A stretch of 64,000 bases of DNA from Edwardsiella ictaluri ATCC 33202 (GCF_000264785.1 NZ_AFJI01000082.1:1-64000), one strand, 5' to 3'; shown: positions 32,830 to 44,097, counted from the first letter of the stretch. Made by a program: numbers and translations. The notes: generated from the letters alone by a model not told the origin.

Positions 32830-33204
32830 GGCAACCTCCCACCCGCTGCTTTCGTCTTTATCCTGCCTGCGTTGAGTATAGTGGAAATGTGCCGGGGTAA
32901 AGCGTGGTGCGTTTGCCCTGAGTGGGGCGGCGGCGAATAAATCACCCGTCCGGGTGATCGTCAGACGGGATCTTCCGGCAGCGCGGCGTCAGATCCGCTG
33001 CGTGTGCGCCGCGCGGCGCTGGAAAGAGAAGCAGGGGACCGGGTACGAGACATTAATCGCTTTAAGTAGTAAATTATTTCTGATTTATCTATAGTTGGCG
33101 CTGCGTAAATGAAATTTGACGCAGAGAGCGGCCCCGTCGTCGTCGGGTCACAGGGCTATCGGCGCCGGGGACGGCGCGTTGGTTGAAACGGTTTGGATCT
33201 GTCT
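32830..33204. other. Intergenic region upstream of yeiE
   Basis: About 375 bases between the divergent small membrane gene and yeiE. It has an AT-rich patch at about 33055-33110 suited to a promoter. Nothing else is seen. Confidence 0.4.
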
Positions 33205-34071
33205 ATGCACATCACCTTGCGACAACTGGAAGTTTTTACAGAAGTACTGAAAAGCGGTTCGACCACGCAGGCATCCATAATGCTGGCGCTTTCGCAGTCG
33301 GCGGTGAGCGCAGCGCTGTCGGATCTGGAGACCCAGCTGTCGGTGCGTCTGTTCGATCGCGTAGGTAAACGGCTGGTGGTCAACGAGCACGGTCGTCTGC
33401 TGTATCCGAAAGCGATGGCGCTGCTGGAGCAGGCCAGCGAAATCGAACAGCTGTTTAAGGGTGAGAGCGGAGCGCTGCGCATTGCCGCCAGCAGCACCAT
33501 CGGTAACTATCTTCTGCCGCCGATGATGGCCGCCTACCGGCGCGATTTCCCGGTAACGCCGCTGGAGCTGCACGTGGGTAACAGCCATGATGTGATCAAC
33601 GCCGTGGCGGCGTTCAACGCCGATCTGGGACTGATCGAGGGCCCGTGTCACATGCCGGAGCTGACCACCCAAAGCTGGCTGGAGGATGAGCTGGTGGTGT
33701 TTGCCGCACCGGACCATCCACTGTTGCGGGAGCCGGTTACCCTGGCCCGTCTGGCGGATGCGCCGTGGATCCTGCGTGAGACCGGTTCCGGTACCCGCGA
33801 GGTGGTTGAGCATCTGTTGCTCTCCCATTTACCCCATTTTGATCTGGTGATGGAGCTGGGCAACTCCGAGGCTATCAAGCATGCGGTGCGCTATGGTATC
33901 GGCATCAGCTGCCTGTCGCGCCGGGTGATCGAAGAGCAGCTGAGCAATGGTACCCTGGTCGAGGTCGCGCTGCCGGAGATCAACCTGCATCGCTCGCTGT
34001 ATCTGATCCACCACCGCCAGAAGCATATTTCCAAGGCACTGGCCCGTTTTCTGAGCTACTGCCAGGCGTAG
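33205..34071 (+). CDS. yeiE: LysR-family regulator YeiE
   Basis: Transcription factor of 288 residues. The N-terminal winged helix-turn-helix (residues 1-60) reads [20 protein letters not shown] and [13 protein letters not shown], almost the same as E. coli YeiE. The C-terminal effector domain has [14 protein letters not shown] and [20 protein letters not shown]. YeiE is reported to respond to sulfite and to affect iron and motility genes in some enterics. ATG 33205 gives the family start; four upstream codons are also open. yeiH is nearby, as in E. coli. Confidence 0.95.
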   Translation: MHITLRQLEVFTEVLKSGSTTQASIMLALSQSAVSAALSDLETQLSVRLFDRVGKRLVVNEHGRLLYPKAMALLEQASEIEQLFKGESGALRIAASSTIGNYLLPPMMAAYRRDFPVTPLELHVGNSHDVINAVAAFNADLGLIEGPCHMPELTTQSWLEDELVVFAAPDHPLLREPVTLARLADAPWILRETGSGTREVVEHLLLSHLPHFDLVMELGNSEAIKHAVRYGIGISCLSRRVIEEQLSNGTLVEVALPEINLHRSLYLIHHRQKHISKALARFLSYCQA

Positions 34072-34280
34072 CGCCTACGAGGCGGCAGCAGAGGCTGCTG
34101 CCGTAGTTTATTGTGATCTTGGCGTATTTTTATTACATACGCGATTAGCTACCCGCTAATAATCCAGCAACCATCATGAAGCTCTCTTATTATCGTTAGA
34201 TTGTTACTTCCTGCCGCAGATGGATTTGTTACAATCCCGCCTGGTTTCATGATTCAACGCAAAACAACGATAGGGTTCTA

Positions 34281-35762
34281 ATGGCTCAGACAAAAACTAC
34301 CGTCCCCGATGCGGGACAAGGACCGGCGCTGCGCCGGGAGTTAAAAGCGCGGCACTTGTCGATGATCGCTATCGGCGGTTCTATTGGTACTGGGCTGTTT
34401 GTTGCATCAGGCGCTACGGTGTCCCAGGCCGGCCCCGGCGGAGCGCTGTTGTCGTATATCATCATCGGGATGATGGTGTACTTCCTGATGACCAGCCTGG
34501 GTGAGCTGGCGGCGTTTATGCCGGTGTCAGGCTCGTTTTCTACCTACGGCTCACGTTACGTGGAAGAGGGCTTTGGCTTCGCGCTGGGCTGGAATTATTG
34601 GTATAACTGGGCGGTGACCATCGCCGTCGATCTGGTAGCCGCACAGCTGGTGATGGGCTACTGGTTTCCCGATATGCCCGGCTGGATCTGGAGCGCGCTG
34701 TTCCTGTGCCTGATATTCCTGCTGAACTATATTTCGGTGAAGGGCTTTGGCGAGGCGGAGTACTGGTTCTCGCTGATCAAAGTCAGCACCGTGATCATCT
34801 TTATCGCCGTGGGGCTGATGATGATCGCCGGTATCCTGAAGGGCGGCGAAGGTGCCGGTTTCCATAACTGGACCATCGGTGATGCGCCGTTTGCCGGGGG
34901 TTTTGCCTCGATGATCGGGGTGGCGATGATCGTCGGTTTCTCCTTCCAGGGCACCGAGCTTATCGGCATTGCCGCCGGGGAGTCTAAGGATCCGGGTAAA
35001 AATATTCCGATGGCGGTGCGTCAGGTCTTCTGGCGCATTCTGTTGTTCTATGTGTTCGCTATTCTGATCATCAGTCTGCTGATCCCCTATACCGATCCCA
35101 GCCTGCTGCGTAATGACGTGAAGGATATCTCCGTCAGCCCGTTCACCCTGGTGTTCAAGAATGCCGGTCTGCTCTCTGCGGCGGCGGTGATGAACGCGGT
35201 GATCCTGACGGCGGTGCTGTCAGCGGGGAACTCTGGGATGTATGCCTCGACGCGTATGCTGTACACCCTGGCGACGGAGGGCAAGGCACCGCGTATTTTC
35301 GGCCGTCTGTCCAAGGGGGGCGTGCCACGCAATGCGCTGTACGCCACCACGGTGGTCGCCGGTCTGTGCTTCCTGACTTCGATGTTCGGCAACCAGGAGG
35401 TCTATCTGTGGCTGCTGAACACCTCGGGGATGACCGGGTTTATCGCCTGGCTGGGGATCGCCATCAGCCACTACCGTTTCCGTCGCGGCTACGTGATGGC
35501 GGGACTCGACCTGAATGCGCTGCCCTATAAATCCGGCTTCTTCCCGCTCGGGCCAATCTTTGCCTTTGTGCTGTGTCTGATCATCACGCTGGGACAGAAC
35601 TATGAGGCGTTCCTGAAGGATCGCATCGACTGGTACGGTGTAACTGCGACCTATATCGGTCTGCCGCTGTTCCTGATCATCTGGTTTGGCTATAAGCTGA
35701 CGCAGGGAACCCGGTTTGTCCGCTATAGCGAGATGACCTTCCCGACGACCAAGGTCGACTAA
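34281..35762 (+). CDS. lysP: Lysine-specific permease LysP
   Basis: Proton-coupled lysine importer of the amino acid-polyamine-organocation superfamily, 493 residues (E. coli 489), twelve helices. Seen: HLSMIAIGGSIGTGLFVASG at the first helix, SFSTYGSRYVEEGFGFALGW, and the conserved FQGTELIGIAAGES of helix 6. In E. coli LysP also senses lysine for the CadC acid-stress regulator. yeiE-lysP order is shared with E. coli. An intrinsic terminator follows. Confidence 0.97.
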   Translation: MAQTKTTVPDAGQGPALRRELKARHLSMIAIGGSIGTGLFVASGATVSQAGPGGALLSYIIIGMMVYFLMTSLGELAAFMPVSGSFSTYGSRYVEEGFGFALGWNYWYNWAVTIAVDLVAAQLVMGYWFPDMPGWIWSALFLCLIFLLNYISVKGFGEAEYWFSLIKVSTVIIFIAVGLMMIAGILKGGEGAGFHNWTIGDAPFAGGFASMIGVAMIVGFSFQGTELIGIAAGESKDPGKNIPMAVRQVFWRILLFYVFAILIISLLIPYTDPSLLRNDVKDISVSPFTLVFKNAGLLSAAAVMNAVILTAVLSAGNSGMYASTRMLYTLATEGKAPRIFGRLSKGGVPRNALYATTVVAGLCFLTSMFGNQEVYLWLLNTSGMTGFIAWLGIAISHYRFRRGYVMAGLDLNALPYKSGFFPLGPIFAFVLCLIITLGQNYEAFLKDRIDWYGVTATYIGLPLFLIIWFGYKLTQGTRFVRYSEMTFPTTKVD

Positions 35763-35781
35763 GCGACCCACCGCGAAAAAT

Positions 35782-35816
35782 CGCTCCGGATGCCTGTGCT
35801 CCGGGGCGTTTTTTTT
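35782..35816 (+). terminator. Rho-independent terminator of lysP
   Basis: CGCTCCGGA and TCCGGGGCG pair (one wobble) with a nine-base loop, followed by eight T. It starts 20 bases after the lysP stop. Confidence 0.88.
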
Positions 35817-35857
35817 GCGGCCTTCGCTGACAGAGCACATTGCTGAGGCCGGGGCGA

Positions 35858-35881
35858 TAAAAAACCCGCCGCGGCGGGTTT
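35858..35881 (-). terminator. Rho-independent terminator of metG
   Basis: On the minus strand AAACCCGCC, GC, GGCGGGTTT is a perfect nine-base stem running into TTTTTTAT. It lies 20 bases past the metG stop and 40 bases from the lysP terminator. Confidence 0.85.
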
Positions 35882-35901
35882 GGGGGGAACGGACAGCGGC
35901 G

Positions 35902-37950
35902 TTACTTCACCTGCTGGCCCGGCAGGGCGCCACAATCCGGGCTGAGCAGGAAGATATCCTTCCCGCCCGGGCCTGCGGCCATCACCATGCCTTCGGAGAT
36001 GCCGAAGCGCATCTTGCGCGGTGCCAGATTGGCGACCATCACCGTCAGACGGCCGACCAGCGCCTGCGGGTCAGGGTAGGCACTGCGGATACCGGAAAAG
36101 ACCTGGCGGGTTTCACCGCCGAGATCCAGTTGCAGCTTAAGCAGTTTGTCGGAACCCGCCACCAGATCGGCGCTGACGATTTGGGCGATGCGCATATCGA
36201 CCCTGGCGAAGTCGTCAAAGGTGATGGTCTCCTGGATGGGATCGTCGGCCAGCGGGCCGCTGGCGGCGGGTTTCGCTGCGGCCGCGGCGGCGAGTTTGCC
36301 TTCTTCAATCATGGCGTCAACCTTACTCATTTCAATGCGGTTAAACAGGGCCTTGAACGGATTTACCCGGTGGCCGAGCAGCGGTTCGGCGATAGCATCC
36401 CAGCGTAGCTCAGCGTTGAGGAAGGCCTCGGTGCGCGCGCTCAGCGCCGGCAGCACCGGCTTGAGGTAGGTCATCAGCACGCGGAACAGATTGAGGCCCA
36501 TGGAGCAGATGGCCTGCAGATCGGCATCGCGTCCCTCTTGCTTGGCAACCACCCACGGCGCCTGCTCATCGACATAGCGGTTGGCCAGATCGGCCAGGGC
36601 CATGATCTCACGGATCGCCTTGCCCGACTCGCGCGCCTCGTAGGCTTTGGCTATCTCTGCCGCGGCATCGACAAAGGTCTGGTACAGCGCCGGATCGGCC
36701 AGGGTATCGGAGAGCTGGCCGGCGAAGCGCTTGGTAATAAAACCGGCGTTGCGTGAGGCCAGGTTGACCACCTTGTTGACGATATCGGCGTTGACGCGCT
36801 GAACAAAGTCCTCCAGGTTTAGGTCGATGTCGTCGATACGATCGGAGAGCTTGGCGGTATAGTAGTAGCGCAGGCAGTCCGGATCCAGGTGGTTCAGGTA
36901 GGTGCGGGCCTGAATGAAGGTGCCACGCGACTTGGACATCTTGGCGCCGTTGACGGTGACATAACCGTGTACAAAGACGTTGCTCGGCTTACGGAAACCG
37001 CTGCCTTCCAGCATCGCCGGCCAGAACAGGCTGTGGAAGTAGACGATGTCCTTACCGATAAAGTGATACAGCTCGGCGTCGCTCCCTTGGCCCCAGTAGT
37101 CGTCAAAGTTCAGATCGCCGCGTTTGTCGCACAGATTCCTGAATGACCCCATATAGCCGATAGGCGCATCCAGCCAGACGTAAAAGTATTTGCCCGGTGC
37201 ATCGGGGATCTCAAAGCCAAAGTAAGGGGCATCGCGGGTGATGTCCCACTGCTGCAGGCCAGACTCAAACCACTCCTGCATCTTGTTGGCAACCTGCTCC
37301 TGCAGGGCGCCGGAGCGGGTCCACGCCTGCAGCATGGCGCCGAAGGATGGCAGATCGAAGAAGAAGTGTTCCGATTCGCGCAGGATCGGCGTGGCGCCGG
37401 AGACCACGGACTTCGGGTTGATAAGTTCTGTCGGGCTATAGGTGGCGCCGCACACCTCGCAGTTATCGCCATACTGATCGGCGGACTGACACTTGGGACA
37501 GGTGCCCTTGACGAAACGGTCCGGCAGGAACATGCCTTTTTCCGGGTCATAGAGCTGAGAGATGGTGCGGTTCTTAATGAAGCCGTTCTCTTTCAGACGG
37601 GTATAGATCAGGCTCGCCAGCTGATGGTTCTCTTCACTGTGGGTCGAGTGATAGTTGTCATAGCTTATCTGGAAGTCGGCAAAATCCTGCTGATGCTCTT
37701 TGCTGACCTCGGCGATCATCTGCTCCGGCGCGATCCCCATCTGCTGGGCTTTCAGCATGATCGGCGTCCCGTGCGCATCATCGGCGCAGATAAAGTGCAC
37801 CTGATTGCCGCGCATTCGCTGGTAACGCACCCACACGTCCGCCTGAATATGCTCAAGCATGTGGCCGAGGTGAATGGAGCCGTTAGCGTAAGGGAGCGCA
37901 CAGGTCACCAGAATTTTGCGTGATCCTGTTGTATCAGTGACTGAAGCCAT
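35902..37950 (-). CDS. metG: Methionyl-tRNA synthetase
   Basis: Class I synthetase that charges tRNA-Met and initiator tRNA; 682 residues (E. coli 677). Order of motifs: Rossmann start [14 protein letters not shown] (HIGH box as HLGH), the zinc knuckle with CPKC and [13 protein letters not shown] (KMSKS loop), the anticodon-binding helical domain, and a C-terminal tRNA-binding OB-fold ([15 protein letters not shown]) that gives dimerisation. An Ala-rich linker ([14 protein letters not shown]) joins the last domain. Divergent from mrp, as in E. coli. Confidence 0.98.
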   Translation of the reverse strand: MASVTDTTGSRKILVTCALPYANGSIHLGHMLEHIQADVWVRYQRMRGNQVHFICADDAHGTPIMLKAQQMGIAPEQMIAEVSKEHQQDFADFQISYDNYHSTHSEENHQLASLIYTRLKENGFIKNRTISQLYDPEKGMFLPDRFVKGTCPKCQSADQYGDNCEVCGATYSPTELINPKSVVSGATPILRESEHFFFDLPSFGAMLQAWTRSGALQEQVANKMQEWFESGLQQWDITRDAPYFGFEIPDAPGKYFYVWLDAPIGYMGSFRNLCDKRGDLNFDDYWGQGSDAELYHFIGKDIVYFHSLFWPAMLEGSGFRKPSNVFVHGYVTVNGAKMSKSRGTFIQARTYLNHLDPDCLRYYYTAKLSDRIDDIDLNLEDFVQRVNADIVNKVVNLASRNAGFITKRFAGQLSDTLADPALYQTFVDAAAEIAKAYEARESGKAIREIMALADLANRYVDEQAPWVVAKQEGRDADLQAICSMGLNLFRVLMTYLKPVLPALSARTEAFLNAELRWDAIAEPLLGHRVNPFKALFNRIEMSKVDAMIEEGKLAAAAAAKPAASGPLADDPIQETITFDDFARVDMRIAQIVSADLVAGSDKLLKLQLDLGGETRQVFSGIRSAYPDPQALVGRLTVMVANLAPRKMRFGISEGMVMAAGPGGKDIFLLSPDCGALPGQQVK

Positions 37951-38424
37951 AGTGGATTTTGTATCTCTCGGTTAAACAATGGAAGGTAACCTCTGATGTT
38001 ACCCGATTGCGCCGTCGGTCGCTAGGGCGCGTCCCGTAACTGTCCGCGGCGTTGACGCTGCGCCAGAAGCGCATAATCAAGGCTGAGGGCGCAGGATATC
38101 GTGGGTTTATGTTCAAGTCCGACAACGTAAAGTCCGCGCTTTTGGCACACGTCCCGCAGGGCTGGGGCCATTTTAGCCCGGTACTGCGTTACTCAGGGTG
38201 CATTTTGGCTCACCCAGCCTCGCCGCCCGCGCCTTGCCCTGGGCGAAAAGAGGCTCACGACCCGTAATGGGCACGCCCTGGAGCGAGCCCCCACGATTCT
38301 GGCTACGGAGGCGGCATCTGTGGGTGAGCGGCGCCTAAAATTCGGCGGCGGATCCCCTGCGCGATCGGCCATCAGTTCTGGTAGACTGGACGGGCGGTTT
38401 ATAATAACGAATAAAGGAGTCGGG
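37951..38424. other. Divergent intergenic region of metG and mrp
   Basis: About 470 bases. A reading frame continuous with mrp extends upstream to 38320 but has no likeness to the family. No RNA gene or clear operator recognised. Confidence 0.4.
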
Positions 38425-39537
38425 ATGAGCGATAAATCCCATGAGCAGTCCACGCCTGAAACGCTGTGCGCGCAGGTCGGCGCAATCCTTGATGGTTTTA
38501 CCCACCCTACGCTGAATCATCCGCTGAGCGCGCTGAAGGCGTTGCACCACTGCGCCCTGCTGGATGGTGTCCTGCATATTGAATTGATGATGCCGTTTGC
38601 CTGGCAAAGCGGCTTTGCTGCCCTGCAGGCCAGCGTTACACCCGCGCTGCTGCAGCTGCCGGGCGTGCAGCGCGTCGCCTGGCGCCTGGCGCATAATATT
38701 GCCACCCTGAAGCGGGCCAATGACCAGCCGGGAGTGAAAGGCGTACGTAATATCATCGCCGTCAGTTCGGGCAAGGGCGGGGTCGGCAAGTCCAGCACCG
38801 CGGTTAACCTGGCGCTGGCGCTGGCTGCCGAGGGCGCCCGGGTCGGGATTCTGGATGCCGATGTGTATGGCCCGTCGATTCCGGCCATGCTGGGTACCGC
38901 CCACGAGCGCCCGACGTCGCCGGACGGACAGCATATGGCACCGATCATGGCCCATGGCTTGGCCAGTAACTCTATCGGCTATCTGGTCACGGATGATAAC
39001 GCCATGGTGTGGCGCGGGCCGATGGCCAGCAAGGCACTGCTGCAGCTGCTGCAGGATACCCTGTGGCCAGATCTGGACTACCTGGTGCTGGATATGCCGC
39101 CGGGGACCGGTGACATTCAGCTGACGCTGGCGCAGAGCATCCCGGTGACCGGGGCGGTGGTGGTGACAACGCCGCAGGATATTGCGCTGCTGGATGCGAT
39201 GAAGGGCATCGTGATGTTTGAGAAGGTGCACGTACCGGTGCTGGGCGTCGTGGAGAACATGAGCATGCACATCTGCAGCCAGTGCGGCTTCCATGAGCCG
39301 ATCTTCGGTGCCGGTGGCGCGCAAAAGCTGGCGGAGAAGTACCATACCCGCCTGCTGGGGCAGCTGCCACTGCATATTTCGCTGCGTGAGGATCTGGATC
39401 GCGGCGAGCCGACGGTCAGCAGCCGTCCTGACTGCGAGTTCAGCGCCATTTACCGCCGACTGGCCGCCGACGTGGCCGCTCAGCTGTACTGGGGCGGTGA
39501 ATCCATTCCGACCGAAATCGCCTTCCGCGCCGTATAA
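38425..39537 (+). CDS. mrp: Mrp (ApbC), iron-sulfur cluster carrier ATPase
   Basis: P-loop ATPase of the MinD/ParA-like fold that binds and transfers Fe-S clusters. With ATG 38425 (AGGAG seven bases before) it has 370 residues (E. coli 369). A short N-terminal DUF59-like domain is followed by the deviant Walker A SSGKGGVGKSST, DMPPGTGDIQLT and the cluster-binding CSQC motif (ICSQCGFHEPIF). Divergent from metG, as in E. coli. Confidence 0.96.
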   Translation: MSDKSHEQSTPETLCAQVGAILDGFTHPTLNHPLSALKALHHCALLDGVLHIELMMPFAWQSGFAALQASVTPALLQLPGVQRVAWRLAHNIATLKRANDQPGVKGVRNIIAVSSGKGGVGKSSTAVNLALALAAEGARVGILDADVYGPSIPAMLGTAHERPTSPDGQHMAPIMAHGLASNSIGYLVTDDNAMVWRGPMASKALLQLLQDTLWPDLDYLVLDMPPGTGDIQLTLAQSIPVTGAVVVTTPQDIALLDAMKGIVMFEKVHVPVLGVVENMSMHICSQCGFHEPIFGAGGAQKLAEKYHTRLLGQLPLHISLREDLDRGEPTVSSRPDCEFSAIYRRLAADVAAQLYWGGESIPTEIAFRAV

Positions 39538-39725
39538 GCGCCGGGATCGGAGCCATCATAACGGGCGCCGTGGCGGCAGCCCGTTTTTTTACCGCCGCCG
39601 CGGTGCTGATTGGACTGGCGTCCGCCGGGCAGACTCCCTATAATTGCCGCGTCTCAGGCACCGGTCTATCCCGATCCTTTCGTGCCCTGCCCCGTCGAAC
39701 ACTTATACATACCAGGTCTTAACAC

Positions 39726-40367
39726 ATGACTGACAACACCCACCAGTGCGTCATTATTGGCATCACAGGCGCATCCGCCTCAGGTAAAAGTCTGATTGCC
39801 AGTACCCTCTACCGCGAACTGCGCGAACAGGTCGGTGAGGCGCATATCGGTGTCATCCCGGAAGATAGCTACTATAAAGACCAGAGCCACCTGACCATGG
39901 AGGAGCGGGTCAAGACCAACTATGACCATCCGAGCGCCATGGATCACAACCTGCTGTTTCAGCACCTGCAGATGCTGAAGCAGGGGAACGCTATCGAGCT
40001 GCCGCAGTACAGCTACGTTGAGCACACCCGTATTCAGCAGACCATCCGCCTGGAGCCGAAGAAGGTGATCATCCTGGAGGGGATCCTGCTGCTGACCGAC
40101 GCCCGCCTGCGCAACGAGCTGAACTTCTCCATTTTTGTCGATACGCCGCTGGACATCTGCCTGATGCGCCGGATGAAGCGAGACGTAAACGAGCGCGGAC
40201 GCTCTATGGAGTCGGTGATGGCGCAGTACCAGAAGACCGTACGCCCGATGTTCCTGCAGTTTATCGAGCCCTCCAAGCAATACGCCGATATCATCGTGCC
40301 GCGCGGCGGTAAAAACCGCATCGCCATCGATATTCTCAAGGCGAAGATCAGCCAGTTCTTCGAATAA
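39726..40367 (+). CDS. udk: Uridine/cytidine kinase
   Basis: Phosphorylates uridine and cytidine to UMP and CMP with GTP or ATP in pyrimidine salvage. The 213 residues equal the E. coli protein. The P-loop [15 protein letters not shown] is near the start; [13 protein letters not shown] and FDHPSAM-like text ([12 protein letters not shown]) follow. The last third overlaps antisense with the run-on end of the convergent yicL-like gene. Confidence 0.97.
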   Translation: MTDNTHQCVIIGITGASASGKSLIASTLYRELREQVGEAHIGVIPEDSYYKDQSHLTMEERVKTNYDHPSAMDHNLLFQHLQMLKQGNAIELPQYSYVEHTRIQQTIRLEPKKVIILEGILLLTDARLRNELNFSIFVDTPLDICLMRRMKRDVNERGRSMESVMAQYQKTVRPMFLQFIEPSKQYADIIVPRGGKNRIAIDILKAKISQFFE

Positions 40368-41338
40368 GTCCGCCGACGGCGCGCCTGCCGCGGCTCTTGG
40401 CCGTCAGCGTGCGCCGTCCTGCGGCGCCAACGACTCCAGTTTATGCCCTCCCGGGCGCGCGCATCGCACGAGATCAGCACGACCGATGCGGTGATGAGCA
40501 GCGTTCCCAGCCAGTCCAGCGCGCCAAAGGTGATCCCCAGCAGCAGCAGCGACAGCAGTGCACTGCACAGCGGCTCAGTGCAGCTGAGAATACCGGCCCT
40601 GGCGCCACCGATGATTTGTGCCCCCTTCAGATACAGGCTGAAGGTCAGCGCCGTACCGATGATGACCAGATAGAAGGCGGCCAGCAGGGTGGCGTTATCC
40701 ATCTGTACCTGTGCGGTTTCGCCGGCGAAGAAGGGCATCAGCATCAGGCCGCCCAGCAACATGCTCCAGCCGACGATCGGCAGGGTGCCAAAGCGGGCGA
40801 TAAGCCCAGAGGGGTAGGTGGTGTAGAAGGCGGAGGCAAAGGCGGAGGCGATCCCCCAGAACAGCGCGGAACGCGAGATCAAGAGCGAGGTCGGATCGCC
40901 GTGGGTCACCAGCAAAAAGGTCCCCCCCAGCGAGGAGCCGATGGCCAGCATCACCGGCAGTCCCGGGCGCTGGCGCCTGACCGCGGCAAACCAGGCCACG
41001 ATAATGGTCGGCGACAGAAATTGCAGAATGGTGGCGGTGGCGGCGTTGGAACGCTCGATGGTCATCAGAAAGGTCAGCTGCACCATGATGGCACCCAGCA
41101 GGGTGAACCAGAGTAGGCCGACAATGTCCCGGCGATGTCGCAGCGGTGCGAACAGCCGGTCGCCGTTCAGAAAAGAGACCACCAGCAGGATCACCCCGGA
41201 AAAGGTCAGGCGAAACATGGTCAGCCATTGGGCGGAAAGCCCGGTTTTTTGCAAAATATATTGTGCGCAGACGCCGGAGCTGCCCCACAGCGCGGCGGCG
41301 ACCAGCACATATCCCATACCCTGACGCAGACTTCCCAT
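40034..41338 (-). CDS. yicL: YicL-like EamA transporter with antisense run-on into udk
   Basis: Ten-helix EamA/DMT transporter; substrate unknown. Residues 1-300 match E. coli YicL closely ([59 protein letters not shown]). E. coli YicL stops near residue 307. Here the frame has no stop there and continues about 130 codons; the last 334 bases are the antisense strand of udk. That tail is Arg/Ser-rich and not transporter-like. Either the native stop was lost by mutation or a frameshift, or the sequence has an error. The transporter core itself looks intact. Confidence 0.85.
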   Translation of the reverse strand: MGSLRQGMGYVLVAAALWGSSGVCAQYILQKTGLSAQWLTMFRLTFSGVILLVVSFLNGDRLFAPLRHRRDIVGLLWFTLLGAIMVQLTFLMTIERSNAATATILQFLSPTIIVAWFAAVRRQRPGLPVMLAIGSSLGGTFLLVTHGDPTSLLISRSALFWGIASAFASAFYTTYPSGLIARFGTLPIVGWSMLLGGLMLMPFFAGETAQVQMDNATLLAAFYLVIIGTALTFSLYLKGAQIIGGARAGILSCTEPLCSALLSLLLLGITFGALDWLGTLLITASVVLISCDARAREGINWSRWRRRTAHADGQEPRQARRRRTYSKNWLIFALRISMAMRFLPPRGTMISAYCLEGSINCRNIGRTVFWYCAITDSIERPRSFTSRFIRRIRQMSSGVSTKMEKFSSLRRRASVSSRIPSRMITFFGSRRMVC

Positions 41339-41544
41339 CGTACGCTCCCTGTACGCATTGCCATATCCGCCACGATGTTAATGGTTTATCCCGTGGCGGC
41401 CAAGCCCATGACCCGATTTTTTACGTCACAGCCCTGGGTACAAAGGGGCAATGTCTCTGAATCATTTCGGAAAAAGGGGGTGATCGGGTAAGATATTCTC
41501 ATCTGCAGCCGTGCTGCGTGGCGATGAGACGGAGATGAACTATC

Positions 41545-42126
41545 ATGAGACTGTGTGACCGCGATATAGAGGCATGGCTGGATGACGGCAGGCTGAGTAT
41601 TACCCCGCGTCCGCCTCAGGAGCGGATTAGCGGCGCCACCGTGGACGTGCGTCTGGGGAACCGGTTTCGCGTCTTTCAGGGACACACGGCAGCCTATATC
41701 GATCTGAGTGGCCCCAAGCAGGAGGTCGCCGAGGCCCTGGAGCGGGTGATGAGCGATGAGATCCAGCTGGGGGAGGATGAGGCCTTTTTCCTGCACCCGG
41801 GCGAGCTGGCACTGGCCGTCACCTATGAATCCGTCACGCTGCCGGACGATCTGGTCGGCTGGCTGGACGGGCGCTCCTCGCTGGCGCGCCTGGGGCTGAT
41901 GGTCCACGTCACGGCCCATCGCATCGATCCCGGCTGGCAGGGCTGCATCGTGCTGGAGTTTTTTAACTCCGGTAAGCTGCCGTTGGCGCTGCGCCCGGGG
42001 ATGTTGATTGGCGCCCTGAGCTTTGAACCGCTTTCCGCCCCGGCGGCGCGTCCCTATAATCGCCGGGAGGATGCCAAGTACAAAGGGCAACAGGGCGCGG
42101 TAGCCAGCCGAATCGATAAAGACTGA
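41545..42126 (+). CDS. dcd: dCTP deaminase
   Basis: Converts dCTP to dUTP, the main source of dTTP precursors in enterics. The 193 residues equal E. coli. Trimeric dUTPase-like fold with signatures [32 protein letters not shown] and [20 protein letters not shown], the last holding the active-site region. Followed closely by asmA; the order udk-dcd-asmA matches E. coli, apart from the intervening convergent yicL-like gene. Confidence 0.97.
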
Positions 42127-42164
42127 TCCCATGATCGTAACGGACGACCAAGACTGAGGATGGC

Positions 42165-43976
42165 ATGAGACGACTTCTCACCACATTAATGATCCTGCTG
42201 GTGGTGGTGGCGGCAGGCATCAGTGCGCTGCTGTTGTTGATCAATCCCAATGATTTCCGGGCCTACATGATCAAGCAGGTGCAGCAGCGCACCGGCTACA
42301 GACTGACGCTGGACGGCGATCTGCGCTGGCGCGTCTGGCCACAGCTGAGCATCCTCTCCGACCGTATGTCGCTGCGTGCCGACGGTGCTGAGCAACCGGT
42401 GATCGCAGCCGACAATATGCGCTTAGACGTCCGTCTGTGGCCGCTGCTCTCGCATCAGCTGGAGGTGCGCCGGGTGATGCTGAAGGGGGCGGTGATCCGC
42501 CTGACACCGGCGAGTGAACCGACGCCGTTGCCGAACGCGCCCCGCTCGTCGGCGGTGCGCAGCGAACCCATCAGCGATATGGCATGGCGTCTGAACATTC
42601 ATCAGGTGAAGGTCGAAGACAGCCTGGTGATCTGGCAGGCGCCCGACGGGGAGCCTATCAACCTGCGCGATATCGAGCTGAATATCCAGCAGGATGCGAC
42701 CCGCCATGCCAGCGTCGACTTTTCCAGCCGTATCAACCGCGATCAGCGCGATCTGCAGCTTAGCCTGCAGGCGGACGTCGATCTGAGCCGCTATCCCCAA
42801 CAGTATCGGGCGCGCATCGACCACCTGGAATACCGCTACAGCGGTGCCGGGCTGCCGTCAGCGGGGATTGCCGGACAGGGCAGTATGACCCTGGGCTATA
42901 GCGCTGCGTCGGCCGCCGTGACCCTGAGCGATCTGACGCTGAGTGCCAATGACAGCCAGCTGCGCGGCGAGATCCAGGCGACGCTGGACGCCATCCCCGA
43001 ATACCGGGTAACGCTGCAGGCGGATAACCTGGACTGGGATAGCCTGAGCGGCTGGCAGGTGCAAAGCGTGGATAGTGCCGATGCCAATGCCGGTAATACG
43101 CCGCCGCCGCCACCGCCGGTGGTGTCACAGGTGGCGCCGCCGGAGAGCAGCGACGAGATGGCATTCCTGCGCGATTTCAGCGCCTGGCTGAATATTCAGG
43201 CCAAGCGCGCGACCTACCATGGCATGGCCATAGAGGCGTTTGCCCTGCAGGCCAACAATCGTCGGGGGATGGGAACGCTGGAGAGCCTGAGCGGTCGCAT
43301 GGGGGCAGGGGAGTTCGCCATCAGCGGTACGCTGCAAAGCCGGCCGGGTCAGGCGGTACAGGTCACGCTTGACCCCCGGCTGCGCCAGCTGAGCCTGGCG
43401 CCGCTGCTCGGGACGCTGGCGCTGCCGGCGTTTATCGACGGATCACTGTCGCTCAGTGGCCATCTGCAGGGCGAGGGGCTTTCCATTGCCAGCCTGCAGC
43501 GGCGCTGGCAGGGCTCTCTCTCCCTGGTGGTGGATAATGCCCGGTTGGAGGGGATGAACATCGCCCAGCTGATCCAGCAGGCCGTGGTGCGCGATCGGAG
43601 TGATGTGCAGGCCGGGGAGAGCGTGGACACCTTTACCACCTTCCAGAGCCTGAAGGCGGCGGCGGCGCTGCACAGCGGTCTCCTTACCCTGAATACGCTG
43701 AATGGACACTCACCGCTGCTGGATCTCGGCGGCAGCGGTAGCGTCGATCTGGCGGCCCGGCGCTGTGATATCACTCTGGGGGTCCGGGTATTGCAGGGTT
43801 GGACCGGTCACGGCAGCCTGATCGATACGCTGCAGAAGACCTCAATTCCGCTGCATATCTACGGCGATTGGCAACAGCTTAACTATCAGATAGATGTTGA
43901 TAAGGCGCTGCGCGATTCGCTGGAGCAGCAGGCGCGCGATGCGCTTAAGCAGTGGCTGCAGAAGCGTCGCGAATAG
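42165..43976 (+). CDS. asmA: AsmA, inner-membrane-anchored envelope protein
   Basis: AsmA-family protein with one N-terminal helix and a large periplasmic domain, linked to outer-membrane assembly and, for the wider family, to phospholipid transfer between membranes. The 603 residues are slightly shorter than E. coli AsmA (617). N-terminal text INPNDFRAYMIKQVQQRTGY and WPQLSILSDRMSL is typical; the C-terminal half repeats the LSGHLQGEG/LGGSGSVDL pattern. A six-proline run occurs near residue 315. A 15-base perfect hairpin follows the stop. Confidence 0.95.
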   Translation: MRRLLTTLMILLVVVAAGISALLLLINPNDFRAYMIKQVQQRTGYRLTLDGDLRWRVWPQLSILSDRMSLRADGAEQPVIAADNMRLDVRLWPLLSHQLEVRRVMLKGAVIRLTPASEPTPLPNAPRSSAVRSEPISDMAWRLNIHQVKVEDSLVIWQAPDGEPINLRDIELNIQQDATRHASVDFSSRINRDQRDLQLSLQADVDLSRYPQQYRARIDHLEYRYSGAGLPSAGIAGQGSMTLGYSAASAAVTLSDLTLSANDSQLRGEIQATLDAIPEYRVTLQADNLDWDSLSGWQVQSVDSADANAGNTPPPPPPVVSQVAPPESSDEMAFLRDFSAWLNIQAKRATYHGMAIEAFALQANNRRGMGTLESLSGRMGAGEFAISGTLQSRPGQAVQVTLDPRLRQLSLAPLLGTLALPAFIDGSLSLSGHLQGEGLSIASLQRRWQGSLSLVVDNARLEGMNIAQLIQQAVVRDRSDVQAGESVDTFTTFQSLKAAAALHSGLLTLNTLNGHSPLLDLGGSGSVDLAARRCDITLGVRVLQGWTGHGSLIDTLQKTSIPLHIYGDWQQLNYQIDVDKALRDSLEQQARDALKQWLQKRRE

Positions 43977-43994
43977 ATCCGGGGCGACTCCCCG

Positions 43995-44046
43995 CCGCCG
44001 CTGCTCTGCGTAGCCTGACGATGCAGAGCAGCGGCGGGATAAAAAT
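43995..44046 (+). terminator. Large hairpin terminator after asmA
   Basis: A perfect 15-base stem (CCGCCGCTGCTCTGC and GCAGAGCAGCGGCGG) is followed by ATAAAAATAT rather than a pure T-run. Likely a terminator. Confidence 0.65.
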
Positions 44047-44097
44047 ATATCCTGCATCACACTCTCTCCGTGCTCCACACCGTCACATCGGAAAAGC

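Noticed and set aside
38335-39375. 346-codon minus-strand frame opposite mrp
   Set aside because: Gln/Arg/His-rich; entirely antisense to a well supported gene.
40397-41116. 239-codon plus-strand frame opposite the yicL-like gene
   Set aside because: Gly/Gln/Asp-rich complement of a clear transporter frame; no motif.
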